In this document: positions 7,538 through 14,977 of the stretch, piece after piece | Position numbering within the stretch: position 1 is the first letter of the stretch | Layout: every line of letters begins with the position of its first letter | Assembly: GCA_937975725.1 (NCBI GenBank) | Contig: CALJUL010000103.1 | Coordinates: 1-41,464 of the forward strand | Direction: 5' to 3' | DNA from: an uncultured Pseudoxanthomonas sp. | GTDB lineage: Bacteria > Pseudomonadota > Gammaproteobacteria > Xanthomonadales > Xanthomonadaceae | Length of the DNA stretch: 41,464 bases | Program-made: the position numbers and the translations under genes | Notes under the pieces: generated by a model | Told to the model about the DNA's origin: nothing | The model's input: the letters and a program-made list of their open reading frames with translations, nothing else | Database searches by the model: none

Positions 7538-9811
7538 ATGAATTCCACACGCAAGTTGTGGGCAGGGCTGGCGGCCCTGCTCATCGCTTCGTTCGCCGTC
7601 CTGCTCTGGGTCGGCAGCGAAGTCCATCGCCAGGCGCCTCCCGTGCCCGAACAGCTCGTGGCCGAGGACGGCAAGGTCATCTTCACCCGCCAGGACATCG
7701 AGACCGGGCGGCAGGTCTGGCAGTCCATCGGCGGCCAGCAACTGGGCTCCATCTGGGGCCACGGCGGCTACGTGGCGCCGGACTGGGGCGCGGACTGGCT
7801 GCACCGCGAGGCCGAGGCCATCCTGGACATCTGGGCCAAGCGCGACACCGGCGCCGACAGCTACAAGTCGCTGGACGAGGCCACGCAGGCCGCCTACGCC
7901 AAGCGCGTGCAGGCGCTGATGCGGCCCAACACCTACGACGCCGCCAGCGGCACCGTGCGCGTGAGCAACGACCGCGCGGCGGCGATCACCCAGGTGGCGT
8001 CGCACTACACGGCGCTCTTCAGCGACGATCCGGGAACCGCGGAACTGCGCGAGGCCTACGCCATGCGCAACAACACCGTGCCCGACACCGAACACCGCCG
8101 CCAGCTCACTGCGTTCTACTGGTGGGCGGCATGGTCGTCCGTGACCGAGCGCCCCGGCGCGGCCATCAGCTACACGGCCAACTGGCCGGCCGATTCGCTG
8201 GTCGGCAACACACCGCCGCCGAGCGCCTTCCTGTGGACGGTGTTCAGCGTGCTGTTCCTGATCGCCGGCGTGGCCCTGCTGGGCTGGCACTACGCGGTCA
8301 ACCACGGCGAGGAGATGGCGCCGTCGCTGCCCAGGACCGACCCGCTGGCCGCGATCAAGGTCACGCCCTCGATGCGCGCCACGGCCAAGTACTTCTGGGT
8401 GGTCATCGCGCTGTTCCTGGTGCAGATCCTGCTGGGCGCGATGACCGCGCACTACCAGGTCGAAGGCCAGGAAGCCTACGGCTTCGCCCTGGCCGACGTG
8501 CTGCCGTACTCGCTGACGCGCACCTGGCACACGCAACTGGCGGTGCTGTGGATCGCCACCGCGTGGCTGGGCATGGGCCTGTACATCGGCCCGGCGATCT
8601 CCGGGCACGAGCCGAAGTTCCAGCGCCTGGGCGTGAACCTGCTGTGGGTCTGCCTGCTGGTGATCGTGGTGGGCGCCTTCGCCGGCCAATGGTTCGCGGT
8701 GATGCAGAAGCTGGGCTTGGCGCACAACTTCTGGTTCGGTCACCAGGGCTGGGAATACGTGGACCTGGGCCGGTTCTGGCAGTGGTTCCTGTTCATCGGC
8801 CTGCTGCTGTGGCTGACCCTGGTCGGCCGCGCACTGTGGCCGGCGATCCGCCACGGCGGCGAATCGCGTTCCATCGTCAGCCTGCTGTTCCTGTCGGTGG
8901 TCGCCATCGGCCTGTTCTACGCCGCCGGCCTGATGTGGGGCGAGCACACGCATCTGTCGATGGTCGAGTACTGGCGCTGGTGGGTGGTGCACCTGTGGGT
9001 GGAGGGCTTCTTCGAGGTCTTCGCGGTGGCGGTGATCGCCTTCCTGTTCACCCGCCTGGGCCTGCTGCAGGTCAAGTCCGCCACGGTGGCGGTGCTGTTC
9101 GCCACCATCGTGTTCATGGCCGGCGGCGTGCTGGGCACGCTGCACCACCTGTACTTCACCGGCACGCCGACCGCGGTCATCGCCATCGGTGCGAGCTTCT
9201 CCGCGCTGGAAGTGGTGCCGCTGGCCTACGTGGGCTTCGAGGCCTACCACAGCTACAAGCTGGGCAAGGCGACGCCGTGGATGGCCAAGTACCGCTGGCC
9301 GATCCAGTTCTTCCTGGCGGTCTCGTTCTGGAACCTGGTGGGCGCCGGCCTGTTCGGCTTCCTGATCAACCCGCCGCTGCCGCTGTACTACATGCAGGGC
9401 CTGAACCTGACGCCCACCCACGGCCACACGGCGCTGTTCGGCGTGTACGGCATGCTGGGCATCGGCCTGATGCTGTTCTGCCTGCGCGGCCTGAAGCCGG
9501 ACCTGCAATGGAACGATCGCGTGCTGAAGACCGCGTTCTGGTCGCTCAACATCGGTCTGGCCGGCATGGCGCTGTTCACCCTGTTGCCGCTGGGCATCCT
9601 GCAACTGCGCGCCGCACTGGAGCACGGCTACTGGTACGCGCGCTCGGCCGACTTCATGCAGCAGCCCATCGTGGACATGCTGGTGTGGATGCGCGTTCCC
9701 GCCGACACGCTGTTCAGCGTGGGCGCGGTGGCGCTGGCCTGGTTCGTGTTCCGCCTGTGGGTGTCCCCGCGCAAGGCCGCCCTGCCCGCCGCGCAGCCCA
9801 ACGAAGCATGA
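7538..9811 (+). CDS. norB: Quinol-dependent nitric oxide reductase (qNOR)
   Basis: NorB (NorZ) reduces 2 NO to N2O at the inner membrane using quinol. The 757-residue protein is long for a NorB because it carries the N-terminal extension of the single-subunit qNOR type: one membrane anchor at residues 10-27, then a periplasmic domain without a heme c motif. No norC is present, which agrees with this. The catalytic core has the conserved histidine segments HTQLAVLW, HLWVEGFFEVF, HHLYFTG and THGHTALFG. I chose the ATG with the AGGAG site; the open frame extends ~100 codons upstream through REP sequence and is not coding there. Confidence 0.96.
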   Translation: MNSTRKLWAGLAALLIASFAVLLWVGSEVHRQAPPVPEQLVAEDGKVIFTRQDIETGRQVWQSIGGQQLGSIWGHGGYVAPDWGADWLHREAEAILDIWAKRDTGADSYKSLDEATQAAYAKRVQALMRPNTYDAASGTVRVSNDRAAAITQVASHYTALFSDDPGTAELREAYAMRNNTVPDTEHRRQLTAFYWWAAWSSVTERPGAAISYTANWPADSLVGNTPPPSAFLWTVFSVLFLIAGVALLGWHYAVNHGEEMAPSLPRTDPLAAIKVTPSMRATAKYFWVVIALFLVQILLGAMTAHYQVEGQEAYGFALADVLPYSLTRTWHTQLAVLWIATAWLGMGLYIGPAISGHEPKFQRLGVNLLWVCLLVIVVGAFAGQWFAVMQKLGLAHNFWFGHQGWEYVDLGRFWQWFLFIGLLLWLTLVGRALWPAIRHGGESRSIVSLLFLSVVAIGLFYAAGLMWGEHTHLSMVEYWRWWVVHLWVEGFFEVFAVAVIAFLFTRLGLLQVKSATVAVLFATIVFMAGGVLGTLHHLYFTGTPTAVIAIGASFSALEVVPLAYVGFEAYHSYKLGKATPWMAKYRWPIQFFLAVSFWNLVGAGLFGFLINPPLPLYYMQGLNLTPTHGHTALFGVYGMLGIGLMLFCLRGLKPDLQWNDRVLKTAFWSLNIGLAGMALFTLLPLGILQLRAALEHGYWYARSADFMQQPIVDMLVWMRVPADTLFSVGAVALAWFVFRLWVSPRKAALPAAQPNEA

Positions 9812-9867
9812 CCCCTGGACCGGCATCCCCTCGCGGATGCCGGGACCACCTGCTGCAGGTTGCAGCG

Positions 9868-9899
9868 AAAGAGCCGCGGAAGCGGCTCTTTTTTTGTTT
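9868..9899 (+). terminator. Rho-independent terminator after norB
   Basis: A perfect 10-bp stem, AAAGAGCCGC with GCGGCTCTTT, closes a GGAA loop and runs into seven T residues. It lies 57 bp after the norB stop and should prevent norB transcription from entering the cassette array. Confidence 0.92.
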
Positions 9900-10045
9900 C
9901 CCCGGCCGGCGTTATCCCTGCGATGTGCGGCGGTATCCGATATCACTCCGCATGAGTCTGCATTTGGTCGAAAAGTGATTTCCTGTTGCGGCCGGCAACT
10001 CATTGATGAATAACGAGAAGTCTTCTTGACTCCTGGCCGTGGCGC

Positions 10046-10096
10046 GTTGAACATCCGGTGTTATCCGCCTCTTTTGGAGGCTAATGAGCGTTAGGG
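10046..10096 (+). other. Left boundary site of the cassette array (degenerate attC- or attI-like)
   Basis: The first cassette begins at the GTTAGGG core at 10090-10096. Upstream, GTTGAAC (10046-10052) could be a degenerate partner core, and an inner hairpin GCCTC-TTTTG-GAGGC with flanking TTA/TAA lies between them. It does not match the repeated 60-nt attC sequence. It may be an old attC or the remains of attI. The preceding ~190 bp (9900-10090) is less GC-rich than the backbone and shows no integrase reading frame on either strand. Confidence 0.4.
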
Positions 10097-10099
10097 CTC

Positions 10100-10453
10100 A
10101 TGACTAAGCGATTCCAGCTATCAAAGGATCAGATCAAGCCATTGGCTGAGGGCCACGGCGGCTGTATTGCTACGGATAGGATCACCGTTGAGGGTTATCC
10201 CGTCCGTTTCATGTATCGCGAGACGCCAGACAACGACATAGACAGTGGCTGGCGCTTCATGTCCGGTCTTGAGGACGATGCATACATGGACAATCCCGCC
10301 AACCATGGGGCTTATGACGTCAACACCATTGCCAACTACGACCCAAGCATTATTCCATTCCTAGATGCAGCGGAGGGTAGTGCCTTCGAGAAGACTCCAG
10401 AGTCAGAAAGGTTCTTGCAGGTTACGGACTGGGCACCGCCTCATGAGCCCTAA
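10100..10453 (+). CDS. Cassette 1: DUF2185 / Imm33-type immunity-like protein
   Basis: This 117-residue protein resembles the DUF2185 family, classed among polymorphic-toxin immunity proteins (Imm33). Typical segments are GCIATDRITVEGYPVRFMYR, DSGWRFMSG and YDVNTIANYDPSIIPFLD. No toxin partner is present, so an orphan immunity or antitoxin role is only an inference from the family. The start lies four bases after the AGG of the upstream core, and the TAA stop is supplied by the R'' core of its own attC. Base composition is much lower in GC than norB. Confidence 0.85.
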   Translation: MTKRFQLSKDQIKPLAEGHGGCIATDRITVEGYPVRFMYRETPDNDIDSGWRFMSGLEDDAYMDNPANHGAYDVNTIANYDPSIIPFLDAAEGSAFEKTPESERFLQVTDWAPPHEP

Positions 10454-10507
10454 CAATTCATTCAAGCCGACGCCGCTTCGCGGCGCGGCTTAATTCAGGC
10501 GTTAGGC
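10448..10507 (+). repeat. attC site 1
   Basis: A 60-nt integron recombination site: R'' core CCCTAAC, a CCGACGCCGC-TTC-GCGGCGCGG hairpin with one extrahelical A, and R' core GTTAGGC. The cassette ends match over 14 bp as reverse complements. Confidence 0.95.
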
Positions 10508-10511
10508 ACCA

Positions 10512-11072
10512 ATGCCATTCAGTCACTCATCTCCATATGCGCAACTCACTTCGAGGCAGCAAGCTTGCATCGGTCGCTTCGTCACGGAATGGGCAAATGC
10601 TGAGTTCTATCTGGGTGTGCTGCTTGGCAGGTTGCTTGGCACACCGGAATATCTCGCTAGAACGTACACCGACTTCCTCGGAGCCGCTCAGATACAGCAG
10701 GCGATCGCTCAGGCGCTAGAAATTCATCATCACCGCTATGTTGATCGCTTGGTTCAAGAGCCACTTGCAAAGGAGCTGGCCGGGATCAATCGAAAGATCG
10801 ACAAGCTCAGATCGCTTCGCAACAAGTTCGCACATTACTGCTGGATGCGGAACACCGATGAAGTGATGTTCGGCACTCCTCTCTCAGGGGCTAGCCCCGA
10901 CACGAAACGAGGCGCTCGTTCCCACATTGAGATCACCGTTGCAGAGATTGATCGAGCACACGACGAGCTGTTCGCTATAAATTCACGCTTGGAAGAAATG
11001 GCGGCGGAAATTCCGGAGGTTCCTGAGGAGGCGCACATTGCTGCATTCAAGCAGGCGCGGGTTGGTGCCTAA
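10512..11072 (+). CDS. Cassette 2: HEPN-like protein of unknown function
   Basis: This 186-residue, mostly helical protein is not one I recognise by name. It contains RNKFAH at residues 103-108, which fits the R-x4-6-H motif of HEPN domains, many of which are RNases in toxin or defence systems. The surrounding helical pattern (SRQQACIGRFVTEWANAEFYL, then KIDKLRSLRNKFAHY) also fits. No nucleotidyltransferase partner is seen. The ATG is five bases after the AGG in the R' core and the TAA stop is in the next attC. Confidence 0.8.
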   Translation: MPFSHSSPYAQLTSRQQACIGRFVTEWANAEFYLGVLLGRLLGTPEYLARTYTDFLGAAQIQQAIAQALEIHHHRYVDRLVQEPLAKELAGINRKIDKLRSLRNKFAHYCWMRNTDEVMFGTPLSGASPDTKRGARSHIEITVAEIDRAHDELFAINSRLEEMAAEIPEVPEEAHIAAFKQARVGA

Positions 11073-11126
11073 CAATTCATTCAAGCCGACGCCGCTTCGC
11101 GGCGCGGCTTAATTCAGGCGTTAGGC
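11067..11126 (+). repeat. attC site 2
   Basis: Sixty nucleotides from GCCTAAC to GTTAGGC, with the same hairpin sequence as attC 1. Cassette 2 start and end are reverse complementary over 12 bp. Confidence 0.95.
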
Positions 11127-11134
11127 AGCAGAAC

Positions 11135-11647
11135 ATGACAATGCTGGAGGCCTTAGAGCAAGCGACACGAGCCATCGGGGATTCCTATTTCCTGTTGCCA
11201 ATCGCACACCGCGATCGCCCCATTAAGCGCGAGCGCGTGTATTGCTATGAGCTATTCCACCAGCTTCGTCTCGCACTACAAGGCTCGCACCTGACACTCA
11301 CTGGCGAGCCGGATAAGCGCGGACATCCTGACTTTCCACCGATCAATCCTGACCTCATCCTTCATCTTCCGGGCTGCCATGAAGAGAACGCGGCAGCAGT
11401 AGAGGTGGAGTGCCGCGTAGATCTGGAGCATCTAGTTAAAGACCTGCGCAACCTCAAGACAATGCGAGATCGCGGTTGCAGTACGCTGGTTCTCTTGCTC
11501 TTCGCTAATGACGCCGTGCCTTGGCCCAAGCTTGCATTAGCGGCAAGAGAGATTGACATTGATCTCAAAGAAATAGCTGTGCTACTTCATAGGGCGGCAG
11601 GTCAACCGGCTACGCGAGAGTACGCACCCGCCCCGGCTGCTGCCTAA
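11135..11647 (+). CDS. Cassette 3: hypothetical protein, possible PD-(D/E)XK-like fold
   Basis: A 170-residue soluble protein without a clear family. The middle shows NPDLILHLPG (P72-D73) followed after 16 residues by a hydrophobic strand VEVEC (E90, E92), reminiscent of restriction-endonuclease-like PD-(D/E)XK cores. The catalytic lysine is not in the expected place, so any nuclease activity is doubtful. ERVYCYELFHQLR near residue 33 is also typical of uncharacterised nuclease-like proteins. It ends at the TAA of its attC with an Ala/Pro-rich tail. Confidence 0.8.
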   Translation: MTMLEALEQATRAIGDSYFLLPIAHRDRPIKRERVYCYELFHQLRLALQGSHLTLTGEPDKRGHPDFPPINPDLILHLPGCHEENAAAVEVECRVDLEHLVKDLRNLKTMRDRGCSTLVLLLFANDAVPWPKLALAAREIDIDLKEIAVLLHRAAGQPATREYAPAPAAA

Positions 11648-11701
11648 CAATTCATTCAAGCCGACGCCGCTTCGCGGCGCGGCTTAATTCAGGCGTTAGG
11701 C
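11642..11701 (+). repeat. attC site 3
   Basis: Sixty nucleotides from GCCTAAC to GTTAGGC, identical in its hairpin to attC 1 and 2. Cassette 3 ends are complementary over 12 bp. Confidence 0.95.
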
Positions 11702-11705
11702 CACT

Positions 11706-12065
11706 ATGACAATGCGCGGACGACTTTACGCACTTCTCATTACGCTATTCATCCTGCCGTTCCTAGTAGGCGGAATCATGGGTGGCTTCTGCGTTGGTGA
11801 GGCATTGCAGCGGTCAAATGTCTTCGGTCTGAGTTCCAACACATGGCTTGGGATAACCATTGACCTCTGCCTGGCCACTCTTGGGGTGTATCTGGCTGGG
11901 CTTATCGCCTATGCCGTATTACTCACCATTGCCACTACCTTCTTCAGTCGTACCGCCATTGAGCACTTTGCATCAAACCTGCCTCGGGATACTAGCAACA
12001 ATGGCAACCTTCTCCATGCCCCTTTCAGTGCTATCGGTAATTTATTCTGGGCTCGGATGCGTTGA
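11706..12065 (+). CDS. Cassette 4: small integral membrane protein
   Basis: A 119-residue protein with two strongly hydrophobic segments (about residues 8-28 and 47-78) and a polar C-terminal tail. No family is recognised. The ATG is five bases after the AGG of the R' core. Unlike most cassettes here it stops (TGA) 16 bp before its attC. Confidence 0.7.
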   Translation: MTMRGRLYALLITLFILPFLVGGIMGGFCVGEALQRSNVFGLSSNTWLGITIDLCLATLGVYLAGLIAYAVLLTIATTFFSRTAIEHFASNLPRDTSNNGNLLHAPFSAIGNLFWARMR

Positions 12066-12080
12066 TATTCTCGCGCCGTG

Positions 12081-12140
12081 GCCTAACAATTCGTTCAAGC
12101 CGACACCGCCTCGCGGTGCGGCTTAACTCAGGCGTTAGGC
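12081..12140 (+). repeat. attC site 4 (covarying stem)
   Basis: Sixty nucleotides from GCCTAAC to GTTAGGC. The inner stem reads CACCGC-CTC-GCGGTG, so the change from the common G-C pair to A-T is compensated on both arms. Confidence 0.94.
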
Positions 12141-12155
12141 CACAGAAGAAGCAGC

Positions 12156-12395
12156 ATGGGGAGCCCCAAAGCTTTGTCAGGCCGTAAGGTAATTTTGCTT
12201 TCCGCAATCTCGCTTTCGGTAGGCATCATCGGCACTGTGATCGGCAGGATCTTCGGGGCAGCCCTGCAGACCTCGCCTACTTGGGTTGGCCCAGCAATCC
12301 TCATTGGTTCAATCGCGCTTGTTTTGGCTGGTGTTCTTTTGTTGCCTGCAGCAATTCGAGAGTACAGGGCTATCAATCGCGGACCAGCGGCCTAA
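12156..12395 (+). CDS. Cassette 5: small two-helix membrane protein
   Basis: A 79-residue protein with hydrophobic helices at about residues 12-34 and 43-66, joined by a short loop, and a basic tail. Not recognised. An AGAAG sequence precedes the ATG, and the TAA stop is supplied by the attC. Small membrane proteins of this sort recur in the array (cassettes 4, 12 and 14) without being similar in sequence. Confidence 0.65.
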   Translation: MGSPKALSGRKVILLSAISLSVGIIGTVIGRIFGAALQTSPTWVGPAILIGSIALVLAGVLLLPAAIREYRAINRGPAA

Positions 12396-12449
12396 CAATT
12401 CATTCAAGCCGAACCCGCTTCGCGGGTCGGCTTAATTCAGGCGTTAGCC
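12390..12449 (+). repeat. attC site 5 (CCCGC stem variant)
   Basis: Sixty nucleotides from GCCTAAC to GTTAGCC with the stem CCGAACCCGC-TTC-GCGGGTCGG. The substitutions pair on both arms. The same variant recurs in attC 8. Confidence 0.94.
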
Positions 12450-12464
12450 CTCAGGAGAAGGATC

Positions 12465-12974
12465 ATGGGTGAGTGGTTGGGCCTGATCGGCGCACTTGCA
12501 GGTACCGCCATTGGCGGCTTCGTCACCTACAAGGTGGCCACCCAGCAACACTCGCACGAACGTCGGTTAGAAAAGCACCGCCGTAAGATTGAAGCGTTTG
12601 AGGGAATCTACGATCTTCTTTCAACCATCGCATCTCAGGCCTCAACTCTAAACATGGGCGTCATAGGCGACCTTGGATACAACTCACCACTAAAGGCGGA
12701 CATCCTCAAGGAGAAGATTCAGTTTGATCGCTTACGGATGCTGGTTGATTTCTATGCCCCCGAGCTCAAGCCGAGCGTAAAGGCTATGTTTCTCCAACTG
12801 GGCATCATTGGAAAAGCCGTTGGTGAGGTCATGCTAAAAAAGAACCGTACTGATGAGTGGAAGACCAACACGGTGAAAGCGGGCACCCTGGCATCAATGG
12901 AGATTGAGAGGCTTGCAAGAGAAGCACAGGAAAGGCTAAGTGAGCTAATGCAGGCTCTCTCGGCTGAGGGCTAA
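12465..12974 (+). CDS. Cassette 6: membrane-anchored coiled-coil protein
   Basis: A 169-residue protein with one N-terminal glycine-rich membrane helix (about residues 4-24) followed by charged heptad-like sequence (HERRLEKHRRKIEAFEGIYD) that suggests a coiled coil, and a helical C-terminus. No family recognised. Unlike most cassettes here it has a canonical ribosome binding site, AGGAGAAG, just before the ATG. The TAA stop is in the attC. Its ends are complementary over 12 bp. Confidence 0.75.
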   Translation: MGEWLGLIGALAGTAIGGFVTYKVATQQHSHERRLEKHRRKIEAFEGIYDLLSTIASQASTLNMGVIGDLGYNSPLKADILKEKIQFDRLRMLVDFYAPELKPSVKAMFLQLGIIGKAVGEVMLKKNRTDEWKTNTVKAGTLASMEIERLAREAQERLSELMQALSAEG

Positions 12975-13028
12975 CAATTCATTCAAGCCGACGCCGCTTC
13001 GCGGCGCGGCTTAATTCAGGCGTTAGGT
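12969..13028 (+). repeat. attC site 6
   Basis: Sixty nucleotides from GGCTAAC to GTTAGGT with the common CGCCGC-TTC-GCGGCG hairpin. Confidence 0.95.
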
Positions 13029-13032
13029 GCCC

Positions 13033-13482
13033 ATGACAGCGACACGTGAACTGGAACTCTCCAAACTCTCGAGAATCGCAGCCGAATCTGATCTGACGAT
13101 TAAGGAGTTGGCTTCACTTCCCGCGTACATCGGCAGCACCTCTAGTCCTGACTGTATCTACGACGGCGAACTGATTGAGTTCTCTCATAAGCAGCCCTTG
13201 CTTGCTGACGGCGGCGAGCTAGTACTGGAAATCCTCGGTCCATACTGGGATCGTGTGTTCCGCCTCACGTTCTTCGGGGTCAGCACTGTAGAGCTACACG
13301 GATTTGGCCCTTCATTTGGCATGGACGTGCGGGAGCTTTTGCTGACTGATCATGGTAACTTCAAGCGCTGCGAGGTGCGGGGTCTTTCGTCTCCGGTGGT
13401 TCTTGCTGTCAACTATGCACACGTAACAGTGACCAGACGCACTCTTGAGTTGCCTATCAAGTGTTCAGAGCTGGGCACCTAA
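13033..13482 (+). CDS. Cassette 7: hypothetical protein
   Basis: A 149-residue soluble protein, probably beta-rich in its second half (GELVLEILGPYWDRVFRLTF, then VSTVELHGFG). Not recognised; the size and composition resemble immunity-type proteins, but that is a guess. A GTG two codons upstream lies inside the R' core, so I chose the ATG five bases after the AGG. The TAA stop comes from the attC, and the cassette ends match over 12 bp. Confidence 0.75.
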   Translation: MTATRELELSKLSRIAAESDLTIKELASLPAYIGSTSSPDCIYDGELIEFSHKQPLLADGGELVLEILGPYWDRVFRLTFFGVSTVELHGFGPSFGMDVRELLLTDHGNFKRCEVRGLSSPVVLAVNYAHVTVTRRTLELPIKCSELGT

Positions 13483-13536
13483 CAATTCATTCAAGCCGAC
13501 GCCGCTTCGCGGCGCGGCTTAATTCAGGCGTTAGCC
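13477..13536 (+). repeat. attC site 7
   Basis: Sixty nucleotides from ACCTAAC to GTTAGCC with the common hairpin. Confidence 0.95.
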
Positions 13537-13540
13537 GTCA

Positions 13541-13888
13541 ATGATCTTTCCCAAGCTGTTGAGCTACTCAAGTTCGGACCTGGAGATGGGATTTATACCA
13601 TCTGATCCGCAGCATTGCCTCGTGCCCGTCACGGCTACAATTAGTCCTACGGGTAGCGCTGCTGGAGACAATTTCTCCTTCCTGGTCGCGACTCCGAGTG
13701 CGCTGGCTGAGTCGGGAAAATTTGGCTGGGGCCGCGGCATCCTTATCGTTGATTCGTTTACTTGGGCGGGTGTGGAGCGTTCTCTCAATCGTCTACTCGC
13801 TCATGCAGCCCGCGACACTTGGCAAGACGTAGCACAGGCGCTCAATAAGGAGTTGCTGTGGGAGTTCGACGGATATCAACCGGGTTGA
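13541..13888 (+). CDS. Cassette 8: Imm8-type immunity-like protein
   Basis: This 115-residue protein resembles the Imm8 family of polymorphic-toxin immunity proteins: an early SSSDLE, then ISPTGSAAGDNFSFLVATP, a central ILIVDSFTWAGVERSLNRLL and the ending LWEFDGYQPG. No cognate toxin gene lies nearby. It stops at TGA two bases before the R'' core. The cassette termini are reverse complementary over 12 bp. Together with cassette 1 this makes two probable orphan immunity genes in the array. Confidence 0.8.
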   Translation: MIFPKLLSYSSSDLEMGFIPSDPQHCLVPVTATISPTGSAAGDNFSFLVATPSALAESGKFGWGRGILIVDSFTWAGVERSLNRLLAHAARDTWQDVAQALNKELLWEFDGYQPG

Positions 13889-13889
13889 C

Positions 13890-13949
13890 GGCTAACAATT
13901 CATTTAAGCCGAACCCGCTTCGCGGGTCGGCTTAATTCAGGCGTTAGGC
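13890..13949 (+). repeat. attC site 8 (CCCGC stem variant)
   Basis: Sixty nucleotides from GGCTAAC to GTTAGGC with the CCGAACCCGC-TTC-GCGGGTCGG stem of attC 5. It has CATTTAAG where the other sites have CATTCAAG. Confidence 0.94.
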
Positions 13950-13961
13950 GCTGGAGATAGT

Positions 13962-14450
13962 ATGGGTTTTCGATTTCGCTTAGGCCCATTTACATTCGGC
14001 AGGACAGGAACTCGTTTTAGCCTGTGGCTGGGCGGCGCTGGCTTTTCAACCCCACTTTCCGGAAAGGGTCGCACGTTCGGCAAAGTTAGTATCGGCCCTT
14101 TTAGCTGGTATGGCCAGTCTAGGAACAAGACACTCGCTCTACAAGGCAAGGAATCCACTGCAGTAGAACCAAGCTCATTCAGCGCTCATGAGAGCACGGC
14201 GATTGAAGCCTTCCGAGCAGATCAACGCTTCCTTGAAAAGCTGAAACAGAAAGGTATGCCTTGGCGCAACGTTCAAGAAAGACTCAAGAAGGAACTTCCA
14301 AATCAATTACCAGACCTAGACCACATTGCATATGGTCTTGTTCCAAAAGCAATGAACATTGTATTTGGGCAGCAAGAGATCTTCTGGTGCACAAAGAAAC
14401 AACCATCCAAGAGCGCCGCCGGCTCAACAACTTGGATCATAGTGAAGTGA
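13962..14450 (+). CDS. Cassette 9: DUF4236-like N-terminus, unknown function
   Basis: A 162-residue protein. The first ~50 residues (MGFRFRLGPFTFGRTGTRFS, then GGAGFSTPLSGKG) resemble the short glycine-rich DUF4236 domain found at the N-terminus of many uncharacterised bacterial proteins. The rest is polar and partly helical without a recognised domain. A GGAG sequence precedes the ATG. It stops at TGA before the attC. Confidence 0.72.
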   Translation: MGFRFRLGPFTFGRTGTRFSLWLGGAGFSTPLSGKGRTFGKVSIGPFSWYGQSRNKTLALQGKESTAVEPSSFSAHESTAIEAFRADQRFLEKLKQKGMPWRNVQERLKKELPNQLPDLDHIAYGLVPKAMNIVFGQQEIFWCTKKQPSKSAAGSTTWIIVK

Positions 14451-14457
14451 GGCGGGC

Positions 14458-14517
14458 GCCTAACAATTCATTCAAGCCGACGCCGCTTCGCGGCGCGGCT
14501 TAATTCAGGCGTTAGGT
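14458..14517 (+). repeat. attC site 9
   Basis: Sixty nucleotides from GCCTAAC to GTTAGGT with the common hairpin. Confidence 0.95.
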
Positions 14518-14522
14518 GCAGT

Positions 14523-14960
14523 ATGGAGCTTCCAAACGAACTGACAGAAGGAGCAAGCCTGAGGGGCAACGAGTACGCTTGGGCCCCGGAAGCGTTTCCG
14601 AGCGTCCTCGCAAAGGCGGAAGCACTTGGGTTTGCTTGCCTCGGTGGTCAATTCCAATTCCGAGTCCCAGGCGCAACCTGTGAGATGTACTGGCTCAACG
14701 CTGATGCAGTCGACAGACATGCCGATGAGCCTGGGAGCACTTACGTCGCACGGTCTTCTGCTGAGGTTTCCTCAGCTTACAGTGCACTGATCCAGTCAAC
14801 AGATTTTCAGGCTGAGGCTAAACGCTGGTCGGACGTTCCAGAACTGTCTGGTTCCGCCGTTTCACCTAAGCAGTATCTTTGCTTTGTCGCATACTTCATT
14901 GCTGAACGGCCAGCACCTAACAATTCATTCAAGCCAATGCCGCTTCGCGGCACGGCTTAA
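14523..14960 (+). CDS. Cassette 10: hypothetical protein with attC-encoded C-terminal tail
   Basis: A 145-residue soluble protein with a Trp- and Cys-containing core (GNEYAWAPEAFPSVL, ACLGGQFQFRVPG, CEMYWLNAD). I recall similar uncharacterised proteins in other cassette arrays but no function. The frame reads straight through the first two thirds of attC 10, adding NNSFKPMPLRGTA before the stop. The ATG is six bases after the AGG of the R' core. Confidence 0.75.
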   Translation: MELPNELTEGASLRGNEYAWAPEAFPSVLAKAEALGFACLGGQFQFRVPGATCEMYWLNADAVDRHADEPGSTYVARSSAEVSSAYSALIQSTDFQAEAKRWSDVPELSGSAVSPKQYLCFVAYFIAERPAPNNSFKPMPLRGTA

Positions 14961-14974
14961 TTCAGGCATTAAGC
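14915..14974 (+). repeat. attC site 10 (mutated R' core)
   Basis: R'' is ACCTAAC, but R' reads ATTAAGC instead of GTTAGGC. The hairpin CCAATGCCGC-TTC-GCGGCACGG has one weakened outer pair. Cassette 11's own 3' end implies the original core was GTTAGGC, so two G-to-A changes occurred, one at the conserved cleavage triplet. Confidence 0.9.
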
Positions 14975-14977
14975 CTC

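Noticed and set aside
6968..10054. Minus-strand ORF of over 1000 codons opposite norB
   Set aside because: High GC leaves the antisense frame open. The translation is low-complexity (Gln, His, Arg, Gly-rich) and crosses REP elements and a terminator, while the plus strand encodes qNOR.
11135..11647. Cassette 3 as a restriction enzyme
   Set aside because: The putative PD-(D/E)XK core lacks the lysine and no methyltransferase is present; only a distant fold relation is plausible.
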